64,000 bases of DNA from Bradyrhizobium lablabi (GCF_018131005.1 NZ_JAFCJK010000007.1:62001-126000), one strand, 5' to 3'; counted from the stretch's first letter, positions 39,791 to 48,325 are shown. Translations and numbers: made by a program. Notes: a model not told the origin generated them from the letters alone.

Positions 39791-42073
39791 TCACCCGCTA
39801 CCGGCGCGTGAAAGAACGAACCGCTTGCCGTCCGTCTTCTCGATCTCGCGGGTTTCCTGAAGCCTGAGGATCGCAGCATCAAACGTCCTGGTATCTGAGC
39901 CACTGATGCCTCGCCGCTTCAGCAATTCCGCTCGATACATGGAGCCACCGCGGCTGCTGCGAAGCGAAGACAGAATGGCCTGGCAGAGCTGCTCAAACTG
40001 GCTGCTAGACATATACTTATCGACGCCATCGTCGAGCGATCGAACGGACGCCGACATGATGGCGTGTGCCCACCGCACGTCCTCGACGTTGACTGACGGC
40101 TGCGAGGGGCTGCGGCTGAGCGCGCGTAAGGTGGCCAACCGGATTGCGTTCTCTGCCAATCGTCCAACAAGCCCGTCCCTGGTTTCATCGCGCTCAATTT
40201 CAGCTTCCTGCCAATCTTCGATAGCCAGCCACGCGGCTTCGGCCGCCTCATCAGCCCACGGGACTTCGTAGAGATGGGGCTGAACATCGGGCGTCCGCCA
40301 ATTCCCCTGCGAGTTTGTGGATGGCCACGGGAACTTCTTCTGCGCTTCCTTGATCGCCTCCCGCAACGGCGCCGGCACCACCAGCCCGCCGTCGCGAGGG
40401 TTGCCGCGCTCCGGTCGCTTGGTTGGAGCAATAAAGACCATGCGGGCGGCAAAGCCATCTGATAGGTTCTTTTCCGACAACCCACCGTAAAATCGTGTTG
40501 GTGTCGACGTGCCGATGACAGTCAACGACGGGCAATGGATCGGCGCCCCGATCCGCTCGTCATCCATGGTTTCTTTGCCGAACCAGACACCGGTCGATTT
40601 TGAATATAACTCCAACATAGCTTTGCGAATTGTCGACGCCCAGTTCCCATTTCCTTTTGCGTTGATCGACTCCAGAACGTCACCAACTTCGTCCCAGGGC
40701 ATTACGACGACCGGCTTGCGCCGCAGTATCTTCTCGATCGCACTGGCGCTGGATACCTCACCAGCACCCACGAGGAACGCCATGTCGGTATCCTGCAGCA
40801 ACTTCACCAACCGCTGCAGCGGTGCCTCCTTGCCGAAGCCAGGGCCGGCGATGCCAGCCAGGTAGAGGTTCACGCCGCAACTGGTCGGGCCGATGACGCG
40901 CCGCCCATAGAACACGGACATGAAGGCGATTCCCGACATGACCGCAAACTCTGGTGACTTGCGCCGAGATGTATCGAGAATCCACCGAGAGATGTCCGCC
41001 ATGAGACCACCACACGCCTCCGGGGTGAATGGATTCCCATCACTGCGAGGGCTCGCGGGAGACCGGATGTCATCGTTCGCCGGCTTCGGTAATGCTGTGC
41101 GGCCGGTGATGATCGCAACCGACTGCCGCTGCTCCCAACCGAGGTCGGCCGGAGTAACGTCCAGGCGCTCGCACAGCCAATCCGCTGCAGCCTTCGCGGT
41201 CGGCGCTCCACCGAATTCCCTGACCAGTTCAATCGGCGTTGCACCTTGTTCGCGGCCGAAGTCCTGAATCCCATCGGGGTGGACCGAGATATCCTCTTCG
41301 AGATTCCGGCCAAGTTCTTCGCTGGAGACTCGCCAAGCTCCTGTGCCGGGTTGGTGCTGCGCACCAGGGAATAGCGTTTTTACCCATCGGTCTGGCGACG
41401 CAATGGCCGCCGTGTTCACCCGCTGCCAGAACGAATCCTTGCCATGGGCGCGCCTCGTCTTCGGCTTCTCTTTCACTCTCTGTCCAAGGCCGGTAAGGAT
41501 AGAGTCCGCCTCGGTGAGGAACGCGGCAATATCATCGTTGGAAATTGGAGGCAGGTCTGCGGGTTTGATATCCATCGGCGAGCCGTTCGCCCAAGTATAC
41601 GGCTTGCCGGTTTCAACGTGATCGCCAAACGCAACGAACTGCTGGCCGTCGCGAAGAACCTCCACTTGGTGCTTTGCACCCTCGATCATGAACTCCGGCG
41701 TGACACTCTTGTCGCCCGGCTCGGTGGCGCGAAACAGGAATAGACATTTGGGCGCCTTGCCAGTGCGCCGCGGCGCTAACTCCGCTGCTGGCACAATCTC
41801 GGTCAGCCGCTCGATCAACTTTTCGCTTACGGCCTCAGTCGGTGCATCGATATCGATCGCAACCAAATCGTTCCCGCACAGAATGCCTGTGCGGACGTGG
41901 TCAGGATGTTGGCGAAGATATCCATCTACTTGGCTGGCCGTAATGCGCTTCTTCGCCCAGCCCGGAATGCGCGGGCCTTTATCGAGAACCGGAATATGAT
42001 GGTAGCCCTGCTCACACAGCGAACGGCGGAGATCGGCGATGTCGTCGGTGTTCTTAGCTGCAAGTGCGTTCAT
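39791..42073 (-). CDS. PrimPol-type primase with P-loop ATPase domain
   Basis: 760 residues from ATG 42073 (MNALAAKNTDDIADLRRSLC). Residues about 20-180 look like the bifunctional primase-polymerase domain: GYHHIPVLDKGPRIPGWAKK, DLVAIDIDAPTEAV (acidic active site D-x-D), PRRTGKAPKCLFLFRA. The central part has a P-loop variant, LAGIAGPGFGKEAPLQRL, where the usual Ser/Thr after Lys is Glu, then VVVMPWDEVGD (Walker B-like) and TVIGTSTPTRFY. This layout (PrimPol plus a DUF3987-like ATPase) is typical of replication proteins of small integrated elements. The end overlaps nothing; repeat DNA follows. Confidence 0.8.
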   Translation of the reverse strand: MNALAAKNTDDIADLRRSLCEQGYHHIPVLDKGPRIPGWAKKRITASQVDGYLRQHPDHVRTGILCGNDLVAIDIDAPTEAVSEKLIERLTEIVPAAELAPRRTGKAPKCLFLFRATEPGDKSVTPEFMIEGAKHQVEVLRDGQQFVAFGDHVETGKPYTWANGSPMDIKPADLPPISNDDIAAFLTEADSILTGLGQRVKEKPKTRRAHGKDSFWQRVNTAAIASPDRWVKTLFPGAQHQPGTGAWRVSSEELGRNLEEDISVHPDGIQDFGREQGATPIELVREFGGAPTAKAAADWLCERLDVTPADLGWEQRQSVAIITGRTALPKPANDDIRSPASPRSDGNPFTPEACGGLMADISRWILDTSRRKSPEFAVMSGIAFMSVFYGRRVIGPTSCGVNLYLAGIAGPGFGKEAPLQRLVKLLQDTDMAFLVGAGEVSSASAIEKILRRKPVVVMPWDEVGDVLESINAKGNGNWASTIRKAMLELYSKSTGVWFGKETMDDERIGAPIHCPSLTVIGTSTPTRFYGGLSEKNLSDGFAARMVFIAPTKRPERGNPRDGGLVVPAPLREAIKEAQKKFPWPSTNSQGNWRTPDVQPHLYEVPWADEAAEAAWLAIEDWQEAEIERDETRDGLVGRLAENAIRLATLRALSRSPSQPSVNVEDVRWAHAIMSASVRSLDDGVDKYMSSSQFEQLCQAILSSLRSSRGGSMYRAELLKRRGISGSDTRTFDAAILRLQETREIEKTDGKRFVLSRAGSG

Positions 42074-42341
42074 TGTGCGACAGCCCTTCAACAGTGAGTT
42101 TTGCAATCTGGTTTGCTACGTCATGATCGAACGCACAGGTTCGACCGCGATCATTCGAGGGCCCGAAAGCCCGATAAGCGCCGTCTTCGGTGCGACTGAC
42201 GCGCACGCCATAGATCCGCGTGCCCGGAGAGGGTTCAATATTGACATGCGCAAGCGTGCTGCCGCCGGGAGGCGACGGGCGGATGGATAGGATTTTCAAG
42301 ATGGGATTCCCTGCTGGGGTTGCGGCTGTGCCGCGTAGCAT
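42054..42341 (-). CDS. small protein of the element
   Basis: 95 residues from ATG 42341 (MLRGTAATPAGNPILKILSI). The part KILSIRPSPPGGSTLAHVNI followed by GTRIYGVRVSRTEDGAYRAF resembles small proteins of rhizobial phage-like elements (I-R-P-x-P-P, then strand V-x-x-x-x-x-x-x-x-x-Y-R). Overlaps the primase start by 20 bases. The start could be later, at the Ile/Leu-rich part. Confidence 0.55.
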   Translation of the reverse strand: MLRGTAATPAGNPILKILSIRPSPPGGSTLAHVNIEPSPGTRIYGVRVSRTEDGAYRAFGPSNDRGRTCAFDHDVANQIAKLTVEGLSHNERTCS

Positions 42342-42370
42342 TCGGCTAAAGGGCCGATCGAGCTGGTAGA

Positions 42371-42685
42371 TCAGGTTAGGCCTGCTGCGGCTTGCTCGGC
42401 GAGTATCTGCACTACGCGCGGGTCGTCGAGAGCGACGTCGCCATTCTTGTCGACCGCCGACTGCGGTATCCCGCACGCGGTCGAATACACAACAACGCCG
42501 CCGGCTTCGAGTGTTGCGTGGGTCTCCTCGAACTGGCTAAGGAGCCAGGTCAGGGTATCCAAACTGGAGGCGCCGGCCTTCGCCTCGCCCATAGTATTGA
42601 TCAAGTGGTAGTCGGAGCCTCGCTTGCGGATGCTCTTGTAGCCGATGGCGCGGGCACGGGTGCGCAGTTCGTTGATGGTGGTCAT
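42371..42685 (-). CDS. hypothetical protein of the element
   Basis: 104 residues: MTTINELRTRARAIGYKSIR, KRGSDYHLINTMG, LDTLTWLLSQFEETHAT, ending in VQILAEQAAAGLT. A short winged or helical fold is likely, no motif. It begins directly after the stop of the AlpA-like gene, suggesting one transcript. Confidence 0.55.
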   Translation of the reverse strand: MTTINELRTRARAIGYKSIRKRGSDYHLINTMGEAKAGASSLDTLTWLLSQFEETHATLEAGGVVVYSTACGIPQSAVDKNGDVALDDPRVVQILAEQAAAGLT

Positions 42686-42895
42686 CTATGCAGCCTCCAC
42701 CGACAGGGCATTGTCATTCGCCGGCGCGACCGTGCAGCCCTTCGCCCACCGGTCCAGTTCGTCGGTGCTGTAGACGACCGCCCGGCCGAACCGCATGAAG
42801 CTCGGCCCGTTGGTGCCGTAGCACCGGGCCTTGTCCAGAAAGGATTTCGAGACGCCGAGATATTCGGCCGCCTCTCGTACTCTGATGTTAGCCAT
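42686..42895 (-). CDS. AlpA/excisionase-like HTH protein
   Basis: 69 residues: MANIRVREAAEYLGVSKSFL, DKARCYGTNGPSFMRFGRAV and VYSTDELDRWAKG. The pattern of an N-terminal HTH (A-A-E-Y-L-G-V-S-x-x-x-L) followed by F-x-R-F-G-R-A-V-x-Y-x-x-x-x-L-x-x-W is that of MerR-like HTH_17 proteins (AlpA, excisionase). It probably directs excision or regulates the element. Confidence 0.8.
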   Translation of the reverse strand: MANIRVREAAEYLGVSKSFLDKARCYGTNGPSFMRFGRAVVYSTDELDRWAKGCTVAPANDNALSVEAA

Positions 42896-42901
42896 GAATA
42901 G

Positions 42902-42925
42902 CCTCCGTTGGTTGTTGACGGAGGG
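42902..42925. repeat. inverted repeat between AlpA-like gene and next gene
   Basis: CCTCCGT and ACGGAGG separated by about 10 bases, directly upstream of the AlpA-like gene start. A binding site for a regulator of the element is possible; the right half also contains GGAGG, on the plus strand. Confidence 0.4.
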
Positions 42926-42982
42926 CTATATGCTCGCATGCAGCCGAAAAATCAGCCGCATGGCGTTACTAGAACTGTGCGG

Positions 42983-43357
42983 TTAGTCCTTGGCGGCGCG
43001 CCACATCGCGACGCACTTCTGGATATGACGCTCCGTATATCCGAAGTGCTGCTTTGTTTTCGCCACGGCTTTCTCGTAGGTTTCGCCCCGGTCCTGGAGG
43101 TCGGTCACCATCTCCGCGACGTCCAGCCATTCCTTCGGCAACTTCTTGCGGCCACCGCGCAGCGCCTTGGCATCGCCGGGACGCAAGCCGAGAGCAGCGA
43201 TCCACTTGGCCGCCAGCGCCTGCACGGTCCTGTCGGCGTTTCCGGTCTCGAGCTGCCGCACTAGTGCGTGCAGCGCATCCTCCGCGCGTCCCTCGTTAAT
43301 CGCCGCTGCAATCGGGTGGGCAGCCACACTGAACGACTTCGGGAGCGGCGCCATCAC
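42983..43357 (-). CDS. hypothetical protein of the element
   Basis: 124 residues: MMAPLPKSFSVAAHPIAAAI, NADRTVQALAAKWIAALGLR, then KKLPKEWLDVAEMVTDLQDR and a C-terminal helix with FGYTERHIQKCVAMWR. Its start overlaps the integrase stop by four bases (ATGA). The C-terminal part is HTH-like (YTERHIQKCVAMWRA); a DNA-binding role is possible. Confidence 0.6.
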   Translation of the reverse strand: MMAPLPKSFSVAAHPIAAAINEGRAEDALHALVRQLETGNADRTVQALAAKWIAALGLRPGDAKALRGGRKKLPKEWLDVAEMVTDLQDRGETYEKAVAKTKQHFGYTERHIQKCVAMWRAAKD

Positions 43358-44607
43358 TTGCTTCCCGCGATTGCCGCGGCGATCTTGCCACCGATAGCCT
43401 CCACAGCACGTTTAGCAGCCTCGTCGGCAAGGTGGGCGTATCGTGCCGTCGTGCTGGGATCGGCGTGGCCGAGCAAGGCGCCTATAACGGGTAAGCCCAT
43501 CTGGTCGCCGACCCCCGTGGAAGCGAACGTGTGCCGCAAGTCATGGATTCGCGCATTCTTCACTCCAGCGCGCTTGCAGATTGCCGCCCAAGGCCTTTTA
43601 AGGTCGGCGCGGGGTTTCTCACGCTTGGTACCAGCGCTCTCGCCAGCGATGACATATGCGCCAACGCGAGTCAGCGCCTTGATGATCTCGATCGCGGCGG
43701 TTGGCAGATAGATGTCCTTGTCGCCGCTCTTGCTGTCTGGCAGCCGCAAAACTCCATGATCGAGGTCAACCTCCGTCCAGCGCAAGTTGAGGATTTCACG
43801 CAGGCGGGCGCCGGTCAGCATGATCAATCTGATTGCCGCGGCAGCGTATGGCGACATGACGACTAACTGGCCCTTGGGCGCGTGCTTCGCCGTGCCGGCG
43901 TCCACAGGCAGCCCGACAGTCTCCGCCTCGATCATTGCGTTGCCAATGGCCCGCAATTCGTCGGCGCCGAGGTACCGCTTTCGTTTCTTCTCCTCGTTCA
44001 GATTGGCGCCGGAGGCGGGGTTCATGCCTTCGGGAACGTAGGTCGGTGCGCCCACCTTCGAACTATTCCGTGCGCCCCAGCCATACGCGGCCGACAGCAA
44101 CTTGACAGCGCGGTTCGCCGATACGCGGGCCTCGCGCGACATAAGGGAGTGCGCCCGGTTGACGTCGGGCCGCGTCAGCACCACAGCCTTTATCTTCCCC
44201 AGCCGTGGTCCGATGTGCTTCTTCAGCAGCATTCGGTAGAGACCGGCCGTCGACGCCTTCGCGGTATGCTCGCTGATGTATCTTGAGACTAGCTCCTCAA
44301 CCGTCACACTTGCCCGCTCGTCGCTGCGATCCTTGGCAAGGTCTTTGCCCAGAGCCGCGTTGGCGATGGCCTTGCGGGCCGCCTCACGTGCCTCGTTGGG
44401 CTTCAGCGTACCGACCCGCCCCAGCTTTAACCGCTTCTTTGAGCCGCCAGCCACGGGCCGGAATTCGGCAAAATAAGTGCCTGTGCCGGTGGTCGTCCTG
44501 TAGAGCCCAAAACCCGCAAGATCCTCATCGAAATAGTACGTCGTACGGTTCGGAACCGCCGACTTCATCAGCGCCGCAACCGCGTCGGTCGTGATTTTGA
44601 TCGACAT
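43354..44607 (-). CDS. int: tyrosine recombinase (P4-type integrase)
   Basis: 417 residues. N-terminal DUF4102-like segment (MSIKITTDAVAALMKSAVPN, YYFDEDLAGFGLYR), core-binding domain (LVSRYISEHTAKASTAGLYR), and a catalytic domain with Arg in TGARLREILNLRWTEVD, HDLRHTFAST and LGHADPSTTARYAHLAD (His and Tyr). All catalytic residues are present. It lies directly next to the tRNA fragment and reads away from it, as is usual for integrases of this kind. It drives site-specific integration into the 3' end of a tRNA gene. Confidence 0.95.
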   Translation of the reverse strand: MSIKITTDAVAALMKSAVPNRTTYYFDEDLAGFGLYRTTTGTGTYFAEFRPVAGGSKKRLKLGRVGTLKPNEAREAARKAIANAALGKDLAKDRSDERASVTVEELVSRYISEHTAKASTAGLYRMLLKKHIGPRLGKIKAVVLTRPDVNRAHSLMSREARVSANRAVKLLSAAYGWGARNSSKVGAPTYVPEGMNPASGANLNEEKKRKRYLGADELRAIGNAMIEAETVGLPVDAGTAKHAPKGQLVVMSPYAAAAIRLIMLTGARLREILNLRWTEVDLDHGVLRLPDSKSGDKDIYLPTAAIEIIKALTRVGAYVIAGESAGTKREKPRADLKRPWAAICKRAGVKNARIHDLRHTFASTGVGDQMGLPVIGALLGHADPSTTARYAHLADEAAKRAVEAIGGKIAAAIAGSK

Positions 44608-44623
44608 GTCGCCCCACCAAATT

Positions 44624-44743
44624 TATAGCCACTATATAGCCAGCAATATGGCTATCGGCTCTGAAAAGGCAAGTGGACATAGGTTGGATAACGTTGGAAT
44701 TATCGGGATTTTTGCGCATCATCCAACGCAAGGAATGGCTATA
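44624..44743. repeat. TATAGCCA repeats between integrase gene and attachment site
   Basis: TATAGCCA at 44624-44631 and again at 44635-44642, its inverse TGGCTAT at 44649-44655, and TGGCTATA at 44736-44743. GTTGGAT/ATCCAAC also forms an inverted pair in between. Such repeats are typical arm-type binding sites for the integrase or excisionase. Confidence 0.5.
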
Positions 44744-44761
44744 AAACGGGTCGTTTATAAC

Positions 44762-44805
44762 TGGGAGACTAGGGGTCGGAGGTTCAAATCCTCTCGCTCC
44801 GACCA
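44762..44805 (+). other. 3' fragment of a tRNA gene, probable attachment site
   Basis: GGAGGTTCAAATCCTCT forms the T arm, followed by CGCTCCG, A and CCA at the end. The matching 5' acceptor (CGGAGCG) and D arm are not present in the 80 bases upstream, so this is not a full tRNA. The TGGGAG near the left edge fits the anticodon loop of tRNA-Pro(UGG). The identity is from memory of such genes; the structural reading is direct. Confidence 0.65.
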
Positions 44806-44824
44806 ATATAACTAAACTAAGTAG

Positions 44825-45010
44825 AATCAATCGCTTGATAGGGCGCCGAACGCGTCTCCTCTTCTCGTAGCACCGATCGGAACCGCCGATTCTGTTTTGA
44901 CGGCTGCCGCCCCCGAACCGTCAACCTGGGCGATGATGATCCTGGGCTTTTGCGGGTCGGGTTTCCTTGCTTACCGGCGCAAGGATCAGACGACGCTCAA
45001 CGCCGCATAG
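44825..45010 (+). pseudogene. C-terminus of a PEP-CTERM protein
   Basis: A frame without a start, open from a stop at 44822, ends AAAPEPSTWAMMILGFCGSG, then FLAYRRKDQTTLNAA and TAG at 45008. This is the PEP-CTERM sorting tail (P-E-P, then a membrane helix and basic residues) of extracellular proteins processed by an EpsH-type exosortase. Only the tail remains, 19 bp to the right of the attachment site, so the rest was probably lost in an integration or deletion event. Confidence 0.75.
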
Positions 45011-45038
45011 AGCACCATCACCCTTTGACTTGAGATCG

Positions 45039-45064
45039 AAAGACCGCCTTCGGGCGGTCTTTTG
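45039..45064. terminator. strong bidirectional terminator
   Basis: AAAGACCGCC-TTCG-GGCGGTCTTT followed by TG. Ten-base perfect stem with a stable TTCG loop, between the PEP-CTERM remnant and the minus-strand merR gene. Confidence 0.85.
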
Positions 45065-45144
45065 CGTCAGCTCCAATCGCCCAGCTCACCTTGGACCGCA
45101 ACCTGTCACCTTCCACGGAGGTAACGACGTTACGGAATTCCGGC

Positions 45145-45744
45145 TTAGCCCGAACCGTCCTTCATCGCTGCGTCCAGCATCTCCCGGCAGGCAACCAGGT
45201 CTTGCAGGGCGCTCTCGAGCCGCGCGCGATCGGCGGCCGCGACGCCGCGCACAGGAGGAGCGGCAGCCTGCGCTCTCGCCGGCTGGGCCCTCGCCTTGTA
45301 GGTCGACAGGATGGCGTCCTCGTCGGGGTCGACGAAGCGGTAGTCGATCCCTCCCTCGTCGCCGTCGCCCTCCTCGCCGTCGAGATCCGCGCCGTCGGTC
45401 ATCTCGGCATCGTCGGGCTCAGCCATGCTGTGGCCGACCGCTTCCTCGACCGCGCCGAACGATACAGCCGCGGTCTGGTCGGCGATGCTCTGCACCGATT
45501 TGATGCCGTGCTCCTTGAGGATCCGTTGCACCCCGCGGATGGTGTAGCCCTCGCCATAGAGCAGGCGGCGGATGCCCTTGAGCAGGTCGACGTCGTCGGG
45601 ACGATAGTAGCGACGGCCGCCACTACGCTTCATCGGCTTGATCTGCGCGAAGCGCGTTTCCCAGAATCTCAGGACATGCTGGGGAATATCGAGTTCGTCA
45701 GCGACTTCGCTGATGGTACGGAACGCATCCGGCGCCTTGTCCAA
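45145..45744 (-). CDS. MerR-family transcription regulator
   Basis: 199 residues. HTH of the MerR type at about 10-75: RTISEVADELDIPQHVLRFW, ETRFAQIKPMKRSGGRRYYR and LLYGEGYTIRGVQRIL. The rest is an acidic linker and a helix with no metal-binding cysteines of the metal-sensing type. The block with ihfA, fabH and plsX is a conserved arrangement in Rhizobiales. The effector is unknown. Confidence 0.9.
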   Translation of the reverse strand: MDKAPDAFRTISEVADELDIPQHVLRFWETRFAQIKPMKRSGGRRYYRPDDVDLLKGIRRLLYGEGYTIRGVQRILKEHGIKSVQSIADQTAAVSFGAVEEAVGHSMAEPDDAEMTDGADLDGEEGDGDEGGIDYRFVDPDEDAILSTYKARAQPARAQAAAPPVRGVAAADRARLESALQDLVACREMLDAAMKDGSG

Positions 45745-45823
45745 ACGCCCGCTCCTCTGTGTCAGAGCATGACCCGGAAAGTGGAAATCGGCCTTCCGAA
45801 GATATCTTGCTCAATCGAATAGG

Positions 45824-46156
45824 TCAGTCAGCCTTACTGCCGTCGCCATTGGGTGCGTGACCATTGATGCGCTGCTTCAGAATCGCCGACGGCTTGAACA
45901 CCATAACGCGACGAGGCGAGATCGGCACCTCGGTGCCGGTCTTCGGATTACGTCCGATCCGCTGTCCTTTCTTGCGCACCATGAACGACCCGAACGACGA
46001 CAGCTTCACCGTCTCGCCCTTTTCCAGGCAATCGGTGATCTCCTTCAGCACGAGTTCAACGAAGGCAGAGGATTCGGTCCTCGAGAGGCCTACCTTTTGA
46101 TAGACCGCCTCGCATAGATCAACGCGTGTAACTGTTTTGCCGGTTCCCATGCTCAT
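45824..46156 (-). CDS. ihfA: integration host factor alpha subunit
   Basis: About 110 residues. From MSMGTGKTVTRVDLCEAVYQ, with the HU/IHF signature GSFMVRKKGQRIGRNPKTGT and EVPISPRRVMVFKPS. The start is either ATG 46156 or 46150. IHF-alpha pairs with IHF-beta to bend DNA in replication, recombination and transcription. Position downstream of fabH is typical for Rhizobiales. Confidence 0.95.
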   Translation of the reverse strand: MSMGTGKTVTRVDLCEAVYQKVGLSRTESSAFVELVLKEITDCLEKGETVKLSSFGSFMVRKKGQRIGRNPKTGTEVPISPRRVMVFKPSAILKQRINGHAPNGDGSKAD

Positions 46157-46286
46157 CGCCTGCCCCACATCTCGGCGAACAATTTGTTGACTGAAATTAA
46201 AAGCTTAGCGCGCAATGGTCAACAGCGACCATCATGCACAAGCATGAAAGAAGACAACAAGACGCCAGCACCACTTAACGATGCGG

Positions 46287-47267
46287 TTACCAGCGCAGGA
46301 GCGCCGAACCCCAGGTGAAGCCACCACCCATCGCCTCAAGGAGCAGGAGGTCCCCCTTTTTGACGCGTCCATCCTTCACCGCGACTGCCAGAGCGAGCGG
46401 GATCGACGCGGCCGAGGTGTTGCCGTGCTTGTCGACGGTCAACACGACCTTCTGCGGCGCAATATGGAGCTTGTGCGCCGAGGCATCGATGATGCGCTTG
46501 TTGGCCTGATGCGGAATAAACCAGTCGATGTTCTCGGCGGTGATGCCGGTCGCATTGAAGGCGTCGACGATCACGTCGGTGATCATGCCGACCGCGTGCT
46601 TGAAGACCTCGCGCCCTTCCATGCGCAGATGTCCCACCGTCCTGGTCGAGCCTGGGCCGCCATCCACGAACAACTTGGACTTGTGACGGCCGTCGGAGCG
46701 CAGATGCGTCGTCAGCACGCCGCGGTCGCTCGCGTTGCCCGCCTGTTGCTGCTGGGCCTCGAGCACCACCGCGCCAGCGCCGTCGCCAAACAGCACGCAG
46801 GTACCGCGGTCGTCCCAGTCCAGGATGCGCGAAAAGGTCTCCGCGCCGATCACCAACGCCCGTTTATAGGCCCCCGCGCGCAGGAAGTTGTCGGCGGTCG
46901 CGAGTGCGAAGACGAAGCCCGAGCAGACCGCCTGCAGATCGAAGGCCGCGCCATGGCTGATGCCGAGCCCATGCTGGACCGCGACCGCGGTCGCGGGAAA
47001 GGTATTGTCCGGCGTCGAGGTCGCAAGCACGATCAGGTCGATCGCCTGGGCATCGAGCCTTGCATGGGCGAGCGCGGCGCGCGCCGCCTTGATCGCGAGG
47101 TGCGAAGTGAACTCGTCGTCGGCTGCAATGTGGCGCTCGCGGATGCCCGTGCGCTGCACGATCCATTCATCCGAGGTGTCGATCTTGGTCGCCAGTTCGG
47201 CATTGGTCAAAACCCGCTCCGGCAAATAAGAGCCGCAGCCGAGCACGACCGAACGTATCGCAGTCAA
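46287..47267 (-). CDS. fabH: 3-oxoacyl-ACP synthase III
   Basis: 326 residues, MTAIRSVVLGCGSYLPERVL. Catalytic residues are visible: Cys in DLQAVCSGFVFALA, His in DWFIPHQANKRIID and Asn in DKHGNTSAASIPLALA. Starts fatty-acid elongation by joining acetyl-CoA to malonyl-ACP. The start overlaps the stop of plsX by four bases (ATGA), a conserved lipid-synthesis operon. Confidence 0.97.
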   Translation of the reverse strand: MTAIRSVVLGCGSYLPERVLTNAELATKIDTSDEWIVQRTGIRERHIAADDEFTSHLAIKAARAALAHARLDAQAIDLIVLATSTPDNTFPATAVAVQHGLGISHGAAFDLQAVCSGFVFALATADNFLRAGAYKRALVIGAETFSRILDWDDRGTCVLFGDGAGAVVLEAQQQQAGNASDRGVLTTHLRSDGRHKSKLFVDGGPGSTRTVGHLRMEGREVFKHAVGMITDVIVDAFNATGITAENIDWFIPHQANKRIIDASAHKLHIAPQKVVLTVDKHGNTSAASIPLALAVAVKDGRVKKGDLLLLEAMGGGFTWGSALLRW

Positions 47268-48325
47268 GAGACATCCTCCGGCGCGGTCTGCGCCTGCACC
47301 AGCGCACTGCCGTCGCGATTGAGCATCTGATTGATCTTGGTGAGGAGATCGTAACGGGCCATCTCATAGCCCCAATCCACCGCATAGGCAAAGCCTTCCG
47401 CGCTGGTGCCGCCATGGCTCTTGACCACCACGCCCTTCAGGCCGAGCAGCACGCCGCCATTCGACTTGTTGGGATCGAGCTTGTCGCGCAGCTTCCCGAA
47501 CGCGCCACGCGCAAACAAATAGCCGATCCGCGCCCACACGCTCGAGGTCATCGCGTCTCTGAGAAATCCGAACATCTGGCGTGCGGTTCCCTCGGCAGCC
47601 TTGAGCGCGATATTGCCGCTGAAGCCTTCGGACACAATCACGTCGGCCAAACCCTTGCCGATCCCGTCGCCCTCGACGAAACCGATATAGTTGAACTGCG
47701 GCGAATTCATCGCACGGAGTATCTCGGCGGCCTCGCGAATTTCCTCATGGCCCTTGATCTCCTCGACGCCGATATTGAGGAGGCCCACGGTCGGACGCTC
47801 GAGGTTGAACAGGACGCTCGCCATCGCGCTGCCCATCACCGCCAGCGCCACCAGATGGTGGGCGTCGCCGCCAATGGTTGCGCCGAGATCGAGCACAACC
47901 GAGTCGCCCCGCAGGGTCGGCCACACTGCCGCGATCGCCGGACGGTCGATGCCGGGCAGCGTGCGCAGGTTGAAGCGCGCCATTGCCATCAGCGCCCCGG
48001 TATTGCCCGCGGACACCGCGACGTCGGCCTCGCCCTTTTTCACGGCATCGATCGCCAGCCACATCGAGGAGGTCTTGCGGCCGCGGCGCAACGCCTGGCT
48101 CGGCTTGTCGTCCATGCTGACGGCAACGTCGGTGTGAACGACCTTGGACACCGCCTTTAGTTCGGAATGCTTGGCGAGTTCTGGCTCGATCCGCGCCCGA
48201 TCGCCAAAAAGCAGAAACTCGCTCTCGGGATGACGGCTCAACGAGATCGCGGCGCCCGGAATGACGACCGATGCGCCGGCATCGCCACCCATGGCGTCAA
48301 GCGCGATTCGAACCTTTTGAGGCAT
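47264..48325 (-). CDS. plsX: phosphate acyltransferase
   Basis: 353 residues from ATG 48325 (MPQKVRIALDAMGGDAGASV). DAMGGD is the family signature; ASMWLAIDAVK-like and SAGNTGALMAMARF follow. PlsX makes acyl-phosphate from acyl-ACP for phospholipid synthesis, working with PlsY. A longer frame upstream has no ribosome site. Coupled to fabH. Confidence 0.97.
   Translation of the reverse strand: MPQKVRIALDAMGGDAGASVVIPGAAISLSRHPESEFLLFGDRARIEPELAKHSELKAVSKVVHTDVAVSMDDKPSQALRRGRKTSSMWLAIDAVKKGEADVAVSAGNTGALMAMARFNLRTLPGIDRPAIAAVWPTLRGDSVVLDLGATIGGDAHHLVALAVMGSAMASVLFNLERPTVGLLNIGVEEIKGHEEIREAAEILRAMNSPQFNYIGFVEGDGIGKGLADVIVSEGFSGNIALKAAEGTARQMFGFLRDAMTSSVWARIGYLFARGAFGKLRDKLDPNKSNGGVLLGLKGVVVKSHGGTSAEGFAYAVDWGYEMARYDLLTKINQMLNRDGSALVQAQTAPEDVS

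Larger units (their letters stand above)
39378..44805. mobile_element. integrated primase-integrase element at a tRNA 3' end
   Basis: The block contains, on one strand: integrase, a 124-residue hypothetical, AlpA-like HTH, two small proteins, PrimPol primase and a small acidic protein, with repeat-rich DNA at both ends. The right end is the tRNA 3' fragment at 44762-44805. This composition suits a small integrative element able to replicate with its own primase. No capsid, portal, terminase or conjugation genes are visible, so it may be a satellite or phage-like remnant. The left limit is not resolved; the value given is the first gene. Confidence 0.7.

Noticed and set aside
44762..44805. Complete tRNA gene at the right end of the element
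   Set aside because: The 5' acceptor strand, D arm and a paired anticodon stem are not present upstream.
44591..44815. 74-residue frame over the integrase leader and tRNA fragment
   Set aside because: Its end is simply the translation of the tRNA 3' end; no start signals.
46281..47330. 349-residue open frame on the plus strand opposite fabH
   Set aside because: Antisense of fabH; no ribosome site and no family resemblance.
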